64,000 bases of DNA from Sandaracinaceae bacterium (GCA_020633195.1 JACKEC010000038.1:1-64000); one strand, 5' to 3'; counted from the first letter of the stretch, positions 32,913-41,647 are shown. Notes: a model not told the origin generated them from the sequence alone. Numbers and translations: made by a program.

Positions 32913-33434
32913 ATGAGCCTGCCTTTCGCCCGTGACCCCGCCGCCGCCGCGGCCCCGACCCCCGCCGCGCACCCCGCGACGCGCAAGCTCGCGCTGATCT
33001 GCGCGAAGTCCGGCCTCGACGAGTGCTACCCGGTGCTCATCATGGCCAACGCGGCTCGCATGACCGGGATGGACGTGAGCATCTTCTTCACGTTCTACGG
33101 CCTCGACGTCGTGACCAAGAACAAGGTCGACAAGCTCTGGGTCAACATGGTCGGCAACCCGTCGACGCCCATGCCGCCGTTCCTGATGGGGCTGCCCGGC
33201 ATGGAGGTCATGGCGACGAGCATGATGAAGAAGAAGATGGCGGAGCTCGACCTGCCCCCGCCCCACGAGATGATCGAGATGCTCGCGGCCTCGGGCTGCA
33301 AGCTCTACGGCTGCGAGCTCGCGATGAAGATGTTCGGCCGGACCGACGATGACCTGCTCCCGCAGGTGCACTCGGTGATCACGGCGACCGACTTCTTCGA
33401 CATGTCCGAGGGCGCGCAGATCGTCTTCGTGTAA
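32913..33434 (+). CDS. DsrE2-like sulfurtransferase
   Basis: 173 residues; GGAGGAG precedes the ATG at 32913 by 4 nt. After an Ala/Pro N-terminus, KLALICAKSGLDECYPVLIMANAA, VSIFFTFYGLDVV and EMLAASGCKLYGCELAMKMFG are typical of the DsrE2 branch of DsrE/F-like proteins, including the C-x3-C region that carries persulfide sulfur. Low-identity DsrE2 proteins are usually membrane-associated; the MKKKMAELDLPPP segment after a hydrophobic stretch fits. It completes an SQR / DUF1641-DsrC / DsrE2 sulfide-oxidation unit. Confidence 0.88.
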   Translation: MSLPFARDPAAAAAPTPAAHPATRKLALICAKSGLDECYPVLIMANAARMTGMDVSIFFTFYGLDVVTKNKVDKLWVNMVGNPSTPMPPFLMGLPGMEVMATSMMKKKMAELDLPPPHEMIEMLAASGCKLYGCELAMKMFGRTDDDLLPQVHSVITATDFFDMSEGAQIVFV

Positions 33435-33438
33435 CGGC

Positions 33439-33852
33439 TCACCCTGCGGCGACGCGGAGCGGGCGCTCGGTCGCCTCGAACGGCAGCTCGTCGACCTCCC
33501 CGTCCGACTTGCGCTTGCGCTTGCGGCGGGGCGGCGACGCGCCGGGCGACGCCAGCGGCGCGAGGCGATCCGCGAGCGCCGGATCGTGGTCCGCGTAGAT
33601 CCGCGCGTAGGCCAGCGCGCGCTGCGCGAGCGCGCCGAGGTTGGCGAGCTCCTCCTCGTAGAGGCGCTTCGTCGCGTCGAGCCGGACCCGCGCCTCCTCC
33701 ACGTCGAGCTCGGCGGCGCGAACGCGCGCCGCGACCTCCTGCAATCGAGCGGCGTCGAGGTCGCCGAAGCGGACCTCGGACAGCTCCTCTTCGAACACGG
33801 CCAGCACCTCGCGGACGAGGGGCGGCAGCTCGTCGGGCATCTCCTGCGTCAT
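33439..33852 (-). CDS. coiled-coil protein with basic and acidic C-terminus, unknown function
   Basis: About 137 residues from the ATG at 33852 (MTQEMPDEL); an ATG at 33888 would add 12. A long charged helix (VREVLAVFEEELSEVRFG ... LDATKRLYEEELANLG) looks like a short coiled coil, followed by a Lys/Arg-rich stretch (PPRRKRKRKSDG) and an acidic end. No family is recognised. It is convergent with the DsrE2 gene, stops 4 bp apart. Confidence 0.65.
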   Translation of the reverse strand: MTQEMPDELPPLVREVLAVFEEELSEVRFGDLDAARLQEVAARVRAAELDVEEARVRLDATKRLYEEELANLGALAQRALAYARIYADHDPALADRLAPLASPGASPPRRKRKRKSDGEVDELPFEATERPLRVAAG

Positions 33853-33903
33853 GCCCGCGATACTGATTCGATGTTCAGCATCGGTCAAGGGTCGCGGGCG
33901 GCG

Positions 33904-34275
33904 CTACCGGATCGAGTCGACGTTCGCTTCCCAGTTGTCGCCGTCGAACGGCCTCACCTCGAAGCGGGCGGCAGCGTCTCCGTCGAGGCAGTGGACGTTC
34001 ACGTCCACCGCGTCCGGGTGGGATCGCGGCGTGTAGAACGCGTGGATCCCGCACGTGCGGCAGAAGCGGTGGCGCGCGACCCCGGTGTTGAACCGGTAGT
34101 CGACGAGCGCGTCCTCGCCCGAGACGAGCTCGAACGCGTCGGGCGGCACGATGAGGTGCAAGAACCCTTTCTTACGACAGATCGAGCAGTTGCAGTCGAT
34201 CGCGACGTGCTCGTCGACGCGCACGCGGAACCGGACCGCGCCGCAGTGGCAGCCGCCCTCGTAGACGGCGCTCAC
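33904..34275 (-). CDS. GFA (glutathione-dependent formaldehyde-activating enzyme-like) protein
   Basis: 123 residues; GTG start at 34275 overlaps the mutH stop by 4 nt. YEGGCHCGAVRFRV, DCNCSICRKKGF, and HRFCRTCGIHAFYTPR give the C-x-C, C-x2-C and C-x2-C zinc sites of the Gfa/CENP-V fold. Most members are not proven formaldehyde enzymes, so the substrate is open. Translational coupling to a MutH-like nuclease gene is unexpected and may be incidental. Confidence 0.88.
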   Translation of the reverse strand: MSAVYEGGCHCGAVRFRVRVDEHVAIDCNCSICRKKGFLHLIVPPDAFELVSGEDALVDYRFNTGVARHRFCRTCGIHAFYTPRSHPDAVDVNVHCLDGDAAARFEVRPFDGDNWEANVDSIR

Positions 34276-34937
34276 GCGGACGCCTCCCGGGTCACGAAGC
34301 CCTGCTCGAGGAGCAGCTCGGCGGTGAACGCGCGCCGCAGGTAGAACGCGCGGCGCGGCGCCCAGAACGGCGCGCCGTCTCCGTCGTGCGCCTTGGCCCG
34401 CGCCGCGGCGTTCGCGCCCTTGGGGCGGAGCTGCAGCCAGCGCCCGCGCCGCGCGTCGATCGCCTCGACGTCGCCGGCGCCGATCAGGCCGGTGAGCTCC
34501 TCCCAGTCCGCGCGGAGCACCGCCTCCTGGGCGGGGCTCGGGGTCCACAGGAACGCCGCCCCGAAGCGCGGCGGCCGATCGCGAGCGACCGCGAGGAACA
34601 GCACCCGCGAGAGCTTGCGCCGCACCCGCGAGGCCTCCCACTCGAGGTCCTCGGCGTACGACAGCGGCGCGCTGCACACGAAGGTGCTCTCGGCGACGCG
34701 CCCGTCGGCGATCGGCAAGGTCTTCAGCTCGACGCCGAGCCCGGCGAAGTCCGGCCCGTCGCCCGCGTGTCCGGCCCCGAGCGCATGCTCGGCGAGCTTG
34801 CCGACGAAGCCCTTCGCGCGGCGCGGGTCCGGCGGCAGCGCGACCCCGAGCTCGCGCGCCACCTCGCCCACGGTCCGCCCGCCGAGCGCGCGCGCGCGGG
34901 CGAGCAGCTCGGCGGCGTCGGCGGGCTCGGTCGGCAT
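34272..34937 (-). CDS. mutH: MutH/Sau3AI-type DNA mismatch repair endonuclease
   Basis: 221 residues from the ATG at 34937. It follows E. coli MutH closely from memory: RTVGEVARELGVALP, KGFVGKLAEHALGA, DFAGLGVELKTLPI with the catalytic D63...E70-x-K72, STFVCSAPL, WEASRVRRKLSRVLF, FLWTPSPAQE, LRADWEELTGLI, RGRWLQLRPKGANA and RRAFYLRRAFTAELL. MutH nicks hemimethylated GATC sites and is normally tied to Dam methylation in Gammaproteobacteria. No dam, mutS or mutL is in the window, so whether it works in repair or as a GATC-specific nuclease is open. Confidence 0.9.
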   Translation of the reverse strand: MPTEPADAAELLARARALGGRTVGEVARELGVALPPDPRRAKGFVGKLAEHALGAGHAGDGPDFAGLGVELKTLPIADGRVAESTFVCSAPLSYAEDLEWEASRVRRKLSRVLFLAVARDRPPRFGAAFLWTPSPAQEAVLRADWEELTGLIGAGDVEAIDARRGRWLQLRPKGANAAARAKAHDGDGAPFWAPRRAFYLRRAFTAELLLEQGFVTREASA

Positions 34938-35013
34938 CGAGCGCAGGATACGCGATCCGAGAGACCGCTCGGGCCGGTTGCCCCGCGAGGGTGAGCCCCT
35001 ATGCTCGCGCGCC

Positions 35014-35694
35014 ATGTCGCAGAGCCTGATCGTCGCGCCCGACCCCGCCCCGCGCACGGTGCGCATGCCGAGCGGGGAGCGGGTCCGCGCCCCCGAGGGC
35101 TGGGCGCTGCTGCCGCCGGGTGACGCGGCGCTGACCCGTCGCGTGAAGGCCGCCGGCCCGACCTGGACGGTGCAGGAGATGCGCGGCCGCAAGAAGTTCT
35201 CGCGCGGCGTGTGGGCGCCGAGCGCGCACATCGAGGCCGCGCGCGCGGCGCTCGAGGAGGAGCGCGCGAAGCCCTCGTACCAGAAGCGCCTCGCGGGAGA
35301 TCGGCGCCGCCGCGCGGAGGCCCAGGAGGAGTACGTCGAGACCTTCGAGAGCAGCGTCCTCGCCTACCTCGCGTTCCACCCTCGCTACGCGCTCTGGGCC
35401 GACGCGATGGCCGCTCGGATCACCGCGCACGCCACCCCCGTCGGCAGCGGCACCGTCGCCCGCACCAAGCGCATCCCCGTCGAGCAGCGTGCCGAGGCCG
35501 CGGTGATCGCGTGGATGCGCCATCAGACGACGGCCTACGACGACATGGCGATCCCGCGCGTGAAGGGCGCGCGTCGCGAGGTCCGGCGGCTGCTCGCGCG
35601 GCGGTCCAAGGCCCTGCTCGAGCGCTACCGGCGCGGCGAGGATCCCCTCGCGGGCTGCCCCCTCGCCGCCGCGCTGGCCACCCCCAGGGCTTGA
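35014..35694 (+). CDS. DUF2293-like protein
   Basis: 226 residues from the ATG at 35014. The N-terminal 60 residues contain a small domain (VRMPSGERVRAPEGWALLPPGDAALTRRV, GPTWTVQEMRGRKKFSRGVW). The C-terminal half (FESSVLAYLAFHPRYALWADAMA, HATPVGSGTVARTKRIPVEQRAEAAVIAWMRHQTTAYD, VRRLLARRSKALLERYRRG) matches the DUF2293 pattern. It is rich in Arg and may bind nucleic acid, but no function is known. Divergent from mutH across about 75 bp and upstream of yaaA. Confidence 0.75.
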   Translation: MSQSLIVAPDPAPRTVRMPSGERVRAPEGWALLPPGDAALTRRVKAAGPTWTVQEMRGRKKFSRGVWAPSAHIEAARAALEEERAKPSYQKRLAGDRRRRAEAQEEYVETFESSVLAYLAFHPRYALWADAMAARITAHATPVGSGTVARTKRIPVEQRAEAAVIAWMRHQTTAYDDMAIPRVKGARREVRRLLARRSKALLERYRRGEDPLAGCPLAAALATPRA

Positions 35695-35726
35695 CGCGGG
35701 ACGGAATCTATCGAGAGCTTCGGCCC

Positions 35727-36515
35727 ATGCTGCTCGTCCTCTCGCCCGCCAAGTCCCTCGACCTCTCGCCCCCGCCGCGCCCCGTGCCGGCGACGCAGCC
35801 CGCGCTGATGAAGGACACGGAGTCGTTGATGAAGACGACCCGCAACCTCAGCCAGAAGAAGATCCAGGAGCTCATGAGCCTGAGCCCCGCGCTCGCGAAG
35901 CTGAACTACGAGCGGTTCCGCTCGTTCGAGCTGCCCTTCACCGACGACAACGCCCTCCCCGCCGCGTTCACCTTCGACGGCGAGGTCTACAAGGGGCTCG
36001 AGGCGCGCACGCTCTCGGACGCCGACCTCGCGTGGGCGCAGGACCACGTCGCGATCCTCTCCGGGCTCTACGGGCTGCTGCGCCCGCTCGATCGTATGCA
36101 GCCCTACCGGCTCGAGATGGGCACCAAGCTCTCCACGCGGCGGGGGCCGAACCTCTACCGCTTCTGGGGCGACCGCATCACCGACGAGCTGCGCGCGCGC
36201 CTCGCGGACCACGAGGACTCGACCCTCGTGAACCTCGCGAGCCAGGAGTACTACAAGGCCGTGCGCCCCAAGCGGCTGCCCGGCGGCGCCGTCACCTGCC
36301 AGTTCGAAGACCTCAAGGACGGCCAGACCCGCAACGTGATCAGCTTCATGGCCAAGCACGCGCGCGGCGTGATGGCCCGCTGGATCATCGAGCAGCGCGT
36401 CGACCGCCGCGGCGGCCTGAAGGACTTCGCCGTCGATCGCTATCGCTTCCAGCCCGACCTCTCGACGGACGACACCCTCGTCTTCAGCCGACGCTTCATC
36501 CCCATCGGCGGCTGA
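35727..36515 (+). CDS. yaaA: YaaA family peroxide-stress protein
   Basis: 262 residues, full length for the family. LLVLSPAKSLDLSP, KKIQELMSLSPALAKLNYERF, FTFDGEVYKGLEA, ILSGLYGLLRPLDRMQPYRLEMGTKL, VNLASQEYYKAV and CQFEDLKDGQTRNVISFMAKHARG are all diagnostic. In E. coli YaaA binds DNA and lowers free intracellular iron during hydrogen peroxide stress. It starts 32 bp after the DUF2293 gene. Confidence 0.96.
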   Translation: MLLVLSPAKSLDLSPPPRPVPATQPALMKDTESLMKTTRNLSQKKIQELMSLSPALAKLNYERFRSFELPFTDDNALPAAFTFDGEVYKGLEARTLSDADLAWAQDHVAILSGLYGLLRPLDRMQPYRLEMGTKLSTRRGPNLYRFWGDRITDELRARLADHEDSTLVNLASQEYYKAVRPKRLPGGAVTCQFEDLKDGQTRNVISFMAKHARGVMARWIIEQRVDRRGGLKDFAVDRYRFQPDLSTDDTLVFSRRFIPIGG

Positions 36516-36555
36516 TCGAATTGCGCGTCCGCGCGGGGCGCGCGAGGCTCGGCGG

Positions 36556-37467
36556 ATGACCGAGCTGACGACGATGACCTACGCGGTGGACGGGGCCGTG
36601 GCGCGCATCACCCTGAACCGGCCGCGCCGCGGCAACGGGATCACGCTGGAGATGCCGCGCGAGCTCGCCGCGTGCGTCGAGCGCGCCGACCTCGACCCGC
36701 GCGTCCACGTGATGGTCCTCTCGGGCGAGGGCAAGGGGTTTTGCGGGGGATATGACCTCGTCGCGAGCGCCGAGGGCAACATGGAGGGCCTCGGCGAGGC
36801 GACGCCCGACGGCTCCCCGATCGACCCGAGCGTCATCGCGCACAACCACCTGCCGTCCGAGACGTGGGATCCCGTCGTCGACTACCAGATGATGGCCCGC
36901 AACGTCCGCGGCTTCATGAGCCTCTTCCACGCGGACAAGCCCGTCATCTGCAAGGTGCATGGCTTCTGCGTGGCCGGCGGCACCGACATGGCGCTCTGCT
37001 CGGACCTGCTCGTGATCGCCTCGGACGCCAAGATCGGCTACCCGCCCGCGCGGGTCTGGGGCGTGCCCACCACGGCCGTCTGGGCGCACCGCGTCGGCAT
37101 CGAGAAGGCCAAGCGGCTGCTCTTCACCGGCGACTGCCTCAGCGGAGCAGAGGCGGTCGAGTGGGGGCTCGCGATCGAGCACGCCCCGGCGGACCAGCTC
37201 GACGAGCGCGTCGAGGTGCTCGCGGCGCGGATCGCGCGGGTCCCGATCAACCAGCTCGTGATGCACAAGAAGCTCATCAACCAGACGGTGATGACGCAGG
37301 GCCTCTACGCGACCCAGACGATGGGCGTCTTCTTCGACGGAATCGCGCGCCACACCGCCGAGGGCTACGGCTTCGCGGCCCGCGCCGCGGCCGAGGGGTT
37401 CAAGAGCGCGGTGCGCGAGCGCGACGAGCCCTTCGGCGACCTCGGCCCCTCGACCTTCAAGGGGTGA
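36556..37467 (+). CDS. crotonase / enoyl-CoA hydratase family protein
   Basis: 303 residues. ITLNRPRRGNGITLEMPREL, VMVLSGEGKGFCGGYDL (oxyanion hole 1), KPVICKVHGFCVAGGTDMALCSDLLVIASDAKIGYPPARVWG (oxyanion hole 2 and trimer contact), KRLLFTGDCLSGAEAVEWGLA complete the fold. An insert at about 70-110 (PDGSPIDPSVIAHN) is longer than in plain hydratases and is seen in fatty-acid crotonases that act on larger substrates. The reaction (hydration, isomerisation or hydrolysis) cannot be fixed from the sequence. Confidence 0.9.
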   Translation: MTELTTMTYAVDGAVARITLNRPRRGNGITLEMPRELAACVERADLDPRVHVMVLSGEGKGFCGGYDLVASAEGNMEGLGEATPDGSPIDPSVIAHNHLPSETWDPVVDYQMMARNVRGFMSLFHADKPVICKVHGFCVAGGTDMALCSDLLVIASDAKIGYPPARVWGVPTTAVWAHRVGIEKAKRLLFTGDCLSGAEAVEWGLAIEHAPADQLDERVEVLAARIARVPINQLVMHKKLINQTVMTQGLYATQTMGVFFDGIARHTAEGYGFAARAAAEGFKSAVRERDEPFGDLGPSTFKG

Positions 37468-37483
37468 GGGCGCCTTGATCCAC

Positions 37484-37510
37484 GGCCGGAGTCGGGCTTG
37501 ACTCCGGGCC
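37484..37510 (+). terminator. hairpin between the crotonase and phoD genes
   Basis: GGCCGGAGTC (37484-37493) pairs with GACTCCGGGCC (37500-37510) with one bulged base and a 6-nt loop. It ends 2 bp before the phoD ATG. It could terminate the crotonase transcript or hide the phoD start; no T-run follows. Confidence 0.5.
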
Positions 37511-37512
37511 GC

Positions 37513-39735
37513 ATGTCCAAGCGCCTCACTCGACGCAGCTTCCTCGAGACGATCGTCATCTCCGCGGGGGCGGCCACCCTCGGCCCCAGCGTGCTCAGCG
37601 CGTGCGGGTCGAGCCGGCCCCTCGCCGACGTGTTCCCGCAGTCGATCGCGTCGGGCGATCCGCGGGAGACCTCCATCGTCCTGTGGACCCGCGCCGTCCC
37701 CGAGGGCGGGACCGGCGCCGCGCGGGTGAAGCTCGAGCTGTCCACGGACCCGGAGCTGTCGTCCCGCTTCGATCTCGGCGGCCTCGCGGAGCTCGACGCG
37801 AGCCCCGACCACGACCACTGCCTGCGCGTGAAGGTCACCGGGCTCGAGCCCGGCACGAACTACTTCTACCGCTTCGAGCACGAGGGCACGAAGAGCCGCA
37901 CCGGGCGCTTCCGGACGGCCGAGCGCGCGGACGCGAACATCCCCGTCCGCTTCGCGGTGATGAGCTGCCAGGACTACGTCGGCCGCTACTACAACCCGCT
38001 CCTTCGTCTGCTCGACGGAGAGCACGACGACCTGACCTTCGTCCTCCACCTCGGCGACTACGTCTACGAGACCACCGGGGACCCCGGCTTCATGATGTCG
38101 ACCGCGGAGCGCAACGTGACCTTCCGCGCGCCCGACGAGGCGCTCTCGCTCGGCAGCGGCGACTCGAGCTACCAGGCCGCGCGATCCCTTTCGAACTACC
38201 GCGACCTCTACCGCGCCTATCGGTCGGACCCGAAGCTGCAGGAGGTCCACGAGAAGTTCCCCTTCGTCTGCATCTGGGACGACCACGAGTTCAGCGACGA
38301 CTGCTGGGGCGATCACGCGACCTACTCGGACGGCCAGGCGGTCGAGGAGGACATGGACCGTCGCCGCGCGTCCGAGCAGGCGTGGCTCGAGTACATGCCC
38401 GTCGCGATGGACGTCGAGGCGGACGGCGACCTCGTCGTCGATCCCGCGAACCTCTACCCGAACGCCCAGATCTACCGCTCGTTCCGCTTCGGCCAGCACT
38501 GCTCGCTCGCGGTCACCGACTACCGAAGCAAGCGCCCCGATCACCCGACCCCCGAGGACGCGTACCCGGGCGCCGTGATCCTGGACGAGGCGCAGACGCG
38601 CGCCGCGCTCGCCGCGCAAGAGGCGGCCGGCGAGCTGCCCGCGGGGACCACCGCCGACGCGGCCTTCGCCGAGGGCCGCTTCCGCTCCTACGTGGACCTC
38701 GAGGACGCCGCGTTCGCGGACCACAAGCGCGCCCTCGAGATCCTGCTGACCGCCGCGTACGGCGCCGAGGGGGTCGAGGCCGCGCGCGCCGCGGAGCTCG
38801 CCGCGACCTACGCGCAGGGCAAGACCGACGCGGCGCTCCTCCAGGCGCGCATCAGCGAGGGCCGCGCGAGCCTCCCCGCCGACCTCATGGGCGTCACCGA
38901 CGTCGACCCGACCGACGCGACGCTGCCGCTCGGGCTGCCGTACTTCCTGCTGGGCAAGACCAGCCTCGTGGGTCAGCTCGGCGCGCGCTACCTGACGGTG
39001 CAGCGCACCTACGACCTCGTGCAGGTGTGGCGGACCCGCGTGGGGACCGACGCCACCCACGACGACGTCTTCGGCGCGGCGCAGCAGAGCTGGCTCACCA
39101 GCGCGCTCTCGGGCGCGGACACGACCTGGAGCTTCGTCGGCAACTCGGTCCAGAGCACCTCGATGGTGCTCGACCTCAGCCCCTTCGACGGCAGCCTCCC
39201 CGAGGGCCTCCCGCCCGAGCGCTTCTACCTCAACGTCGACCAGTGGGACGGCTTCCCCGAGCGACGCCGTCAGCTCCTCGAGAACGCCTACCGACCCAAC
39301 AACGTCATCGTGCTCGCCGGCGACATCCACGGCGCCTACGCGAGCGACCTCGGCGCGGACGCCGACGGGAACCGCTGCATCGAGCTGACGACGCCCGCGA
39401 TCTCGAGCGAGACCTTCCGCGGCCTCCTCTACCGGACGGGGAACGGCAACGCGTCGATCCGCGACAGCGGCCTGCTCGACCCGGTCGTCGATGCCATCGA
39501 CAGCTTCATGATGAGCGCGTTCGAGCCGCTCGAGCTCGCCGAGAGCGACAAGAACGGCGTGCTCGTGATCTACGCGGACGCGACCGAGCTGAACGCGACG
39601 TGGCACCTGCTCGCCTCCGGCCTCGTCTCGCGCAGCTTCTACGACGACCCGGGCGCCCTCAGCGATCAGTGGGAGATCAGCCGCTGGCGCGTCGCGAAGG
39701 CGGCCGGGAAGAACTCGCCGCTCGGCGCGGCCTGA
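37513..39735 (+). CDS. phoD: PhoD-family alkaline phosphatase / phosphodiesterase, Tat-exported
   Basis: 740 residues from the ATG at 37513. The N-terminus (SKRLTRRSFLETIVISAGA) is a Tat signal with a lipobox-like VLSAC. An N-terminal Ig-like domain (SGDPRETSIVLWTRAVP) precedes the metallophosphatase core: VMSCQDYVGRYYN, LHLGDYVYE, ICIWDDHEFSDDCWGDHA and VLAGDIHGAYASDLGA. This order is that of PhoD, a Ca/Fe-dependent phosphodiesterase. Residues 360-470 hold an acidic Ala-rich insert not typical for the family. Envelope or extracellular phosphate scavenging is the expected role; no Pho box was identified. Confidence 0.92.
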   Translation: MSKRLTRRSFLETIVISAGAATLGPSVLSACGSSRPLADVFPQSIASGDPRETSIVLWTRAVPEGGTGAARVKLELSTDPELSSRFDLGGLAELDASPDHDHCLRVKVTGLEPGTNYFYRFEHEGTKSRTGRFRTAERADANIPVRFAVMSCQDYVGRYYNPLLRLLDGEHDDLTFVLHLGDYVYETTGDPGFMMSTAERNVTFRAPDEALSLGSGDSSYQAARSLSNYRDLYRAYRSDPKLQEVHEKFPFVCIWDDHEFSDDCWGDHATYSDGQAVEEDMDRRRASEQAWLEYMPVAMDVEADGDLVVDPANLYPNAQIYRSFRFGQHCSLAVTDYRSKRPDHPTPEDAYPGAVILDEAQTRAALAAQEAAGELPAGTTADAAFAEGRFRSYVDLEDAAFADHKRALEILLTAAYGAEGVEAARAAELAATYAQGKTDAALLQARISEGRASLPADLMGVTDVDPTDATLPLGLPYFLLGKTSLVGQLGARYLTVQRTYDLVQVWRTRVGTDATHDDVFGAAQQSWLTSALSGADTTWSFVGNSVQSTSMVLDLSPFDGSLPEGLPPERFYLNVDQWDGFPERRRQLLENAYRPNNVIVLAGDIHGAYASDLGADADGNRCIELTTPAISSETFRGLLYRTGNGNASIRDSGLLDPVVDAIDSFMMSAFEPLELAESDKNGVLVIYADATELNATWHLLASGLVSRSFYDDPGALSDQWEISRWRVAKAAGKNSPLGAA

Positions 39736-39750
39736 CTCGAGGTCCGAGGA

Positions 39751-39778
39751 CCTCCGACGCTTCGCGTCGTCGGACTCA
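39751..39778. repeat. 28-nt stop-codon-spanning hairpin, second copy
   Basis: Identical to 11242-11269. TCCGACG and CGTCGGA pair around a CTTCG-containing centre, with CGACGC/GCGTCG as an alternative stem. The last three bases (TCA, 39776-39778) are the stop codon of the minus-strand lipoprotein gene, exactly as in the first copy. It probably works as a bidirectional terminator for the convergent phoD and lipoprotein genes. Confidence 0.8.
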
Positions 39779-41647
39779 GAGGCACAGGGCGCAGTTGCCG
39801 CCCGGGCACGGCATGCAGTAGTTGGCCTGGCAGAACATCGCCGTGCAGCCCTCGTAGTCGCAGCCCACGGGCGGCGAGTAGTGCGAGTAGCCCGCCGGCG
39901 GCGGCGGCAAGCTGCCGCCGACGTTGTAGTAGCCGGCCGCGTAGCAGTTGGTGCCGTCGTCGCCGTAGTCCCAGCACGTGTCGTTCGGCTCGTCGCACAC
40001 GGTGCCGCCGCCGCACGGATCGCCGGCGTGCGTGCACGAGCCGCCGCCGCACGTGTCGTCGCCGTTGCAGTAGGCGCCGTCGTCGCAGTCGAGGCCGTCG
40101 GTCGAGCGCGAGCAGCCCTCGGACTCGGAGCCTCCGATCGATCGGCACGTCCCGGTCTGGCACGAGAACATCGTGACGCTGCGAGAGCGGGTCGCGTCCT
40201 GATCGCAGACGCTCGTGTATCCGCAGACGCCCCAGCCGCCGTAGGTGGTGGTGCCGCAGGTCGTGCCGTTCGTGCTCCGGCTGCAGGGCTCGCTCTCGGG
40301 GCTCGTCGTGCCCCGACAGCTGCCGGCGGCGCAGGAGTGGCGGGTCACGTCCCGCGACCGCGAGGCGGACTGGTCGCAGACGTCGGAGTAGTCGCACGCG
40401 CCCCACGGCGCCGTGTCGTCCGGAGCGCACATCGTTCCGTCGGTGTCGCGGGTGCACGGCTCCATCTCGGGCACCGCGGAGCTCGCGCACGCGCCGGCCG
40501 CGCAGGCGTAGCGCGTGACCGTGCGGCTGCGCGTCGCGCTCTCGTCGCAGAGGTCGGCGTAGTCGCACGCGCCCCACGCGCCGGGGACGTCCATCCCGCA
40601 GCCGACCCCGTCGGTGTCACGGGTGCACGCCTCGGGCTGCGGCGTGACCGTCGGCCGACACGCGCCCGTATCACAGGCCCAGGTCGTGAGGTCCCGGGAC
40701 CGGGTCCCCGTCTCGTCGCAGACGTCGTCGAAGACGCAGGCCGTGAACATGCCCATCGAGTCGGCCGGGCAGTCCGCGTCGGAGAGGCACGCCGCGCAGG
40801 TCTGCGCGCCCTCGCTGCACATCTCGCCGCCGCACGGGCTGCCCGCGTGGGCGGCGCAGGTGCCGCCCGAGCAGGTGTCCGCGCCGTTGCAGAACATGCC
40901 GTCGTCGCACGGCCCCGAGTTCGCGGTGTGCTCGCAGCCCATCGCGCCGCAGACGTCGTCGGTGCAGGGGTTGCCGTCGTCGCAGGCGCCCGGCGTGCAC
41001 GTCCCGCCGGCGTCCATCGGCGCCTCGATGCACCCGCGCTCGATGTGGCAGGTCGCGCCGGACCCGCATCGCTCGTCGAGCGGCTCCACGTAGCAAGCGC
41101 CCCCGGTGCAGCGCCCCTGGGCGCACGCGGCCACGGCCGAGCAGTCGCCGTCGGAGGTGCATTCGGGCTCGGGGCACCCCGGCGCGGTCGGATCGTCCCG
41201 ACACTCCTGAGGCACGCAGCGCGCGGCGAGGCAGTAGGTCGACTCGGGGCTGTCGCCCACGCCGGGGCAGACCACCCCCGCGCAGTCGGCCGTGATGAGG
41301 ACGGTCACCGCGGTCAGGCGATCGACGGTGACCGAGACCCGGTTGGTGGCGACGCGGGTCTCGAACGAGGTCCAGAGCTCGACGATGACGGTGTAGCGGC
41401 CGACCGGGAGCGGGACGACCTCCCCGAGGCGGATGTCCCGTCCGTCGGAGGTGTTCACGGGCCGACGCACGGTGTGCAGCTCGGCCTCGGTCGCCGACTC
41501 CGCGCCCTCGACGTGGAAGCGCGCCTCCTGGAAGTCGACGCCGGCGAGCAGGTTGGTGCGCAGATCGACGACGATCCCCGGATCCTGCGAGCAGCCGGCC
41601 AGGCAGAGCAGCGCGAGCACCGTGACGAGGCGAGAGCTCACCGTCAT
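39776..41647 (-). CDS. Cys-rich lipoprotein with four thrombospondin-like modules
   Basis: 623 residues from the ATG at 41647, lipobox LLCLAGC. Residues about 25-115 form a beta-rich domain (VDLRTNLLAGVDFQEARF). Then come Cys modules (DGDCSAVAACAQGRC, ACDDGNPCTDDVCGAMGC). Four consecutive modules of about 52 residues follow the pattern W-G-x-C-x-Y-x3-C-D-x2-A-T-R-S-R-x-V-T and end in C-x-R-x-T-D-G, resembling thrombospondin type-1 repeats. The end is Tyr/Gly/Pro-rich with a final Cys cluster (CPGGNCALCL). Likely a surface or spore-coat adhesion protein; no enzyme domain. Confidence 0.85.
   Translation of the reverse strand: MTVSSRLVTVLALLCLAGCSQDPGIVVDLRTNLLAGVDFQEARFHVEGAESATEAELHTVRRPVNTSDGRDIRLGEVVPLPVGRYTVIVELWTSFETRVATNRVSVTVDRLTAVTVLITADCAGVVCPGVGDSPESTYCLAARCVPQECRDDPTAPGCPEPECTSDGDCSAVAACAQGRCTGGACYVEPLDERCGSGATCHIERGCIEAPMDAGGTCTPGACDDGNPCTDDVCGAMGCEHTANSGPCDDGMFCNGADTCSGGTCAAHAGSPCGGEMCSEGAQTCAACLSDADCPADSMGMFTACVFDDVCDETGTRSRDLTTWACDTGACRPTVTPQPEACTRDTDGVGCGMDVPGAWGACDYADLCDESATRSRTVTRYACAAGACASSAVPEMEPCTRDTDGTMCAPDDTAPWGACDYSDVCDQSASRSRDVTRHSCAAGSCRGTTSPESEPCSRSTNGTTCGTTTYGGWGVCGYTSVCDQDATRSRSVTMFSCQTGTCRSIGGSESEGCSRSTDGLDCDDGAYCNGDDTCGGGSCTHAGDPCGGGTVCDEPNDTCWDYGDDGTNCYAAGYYNVGGSLPPPPAGYSHYSPPVGCDYEGCTAMFCQANYCMPCPGGNCALCL

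Noticed and set aside
36496..39606. 1036-residue minus-strand frame opposite crotonase and phoD
   Set aside because: Low-complexity Val/Arg/Gly composition typical of antisense frames in GC-rich DNA; the plus-strand genes have clear family motifs.
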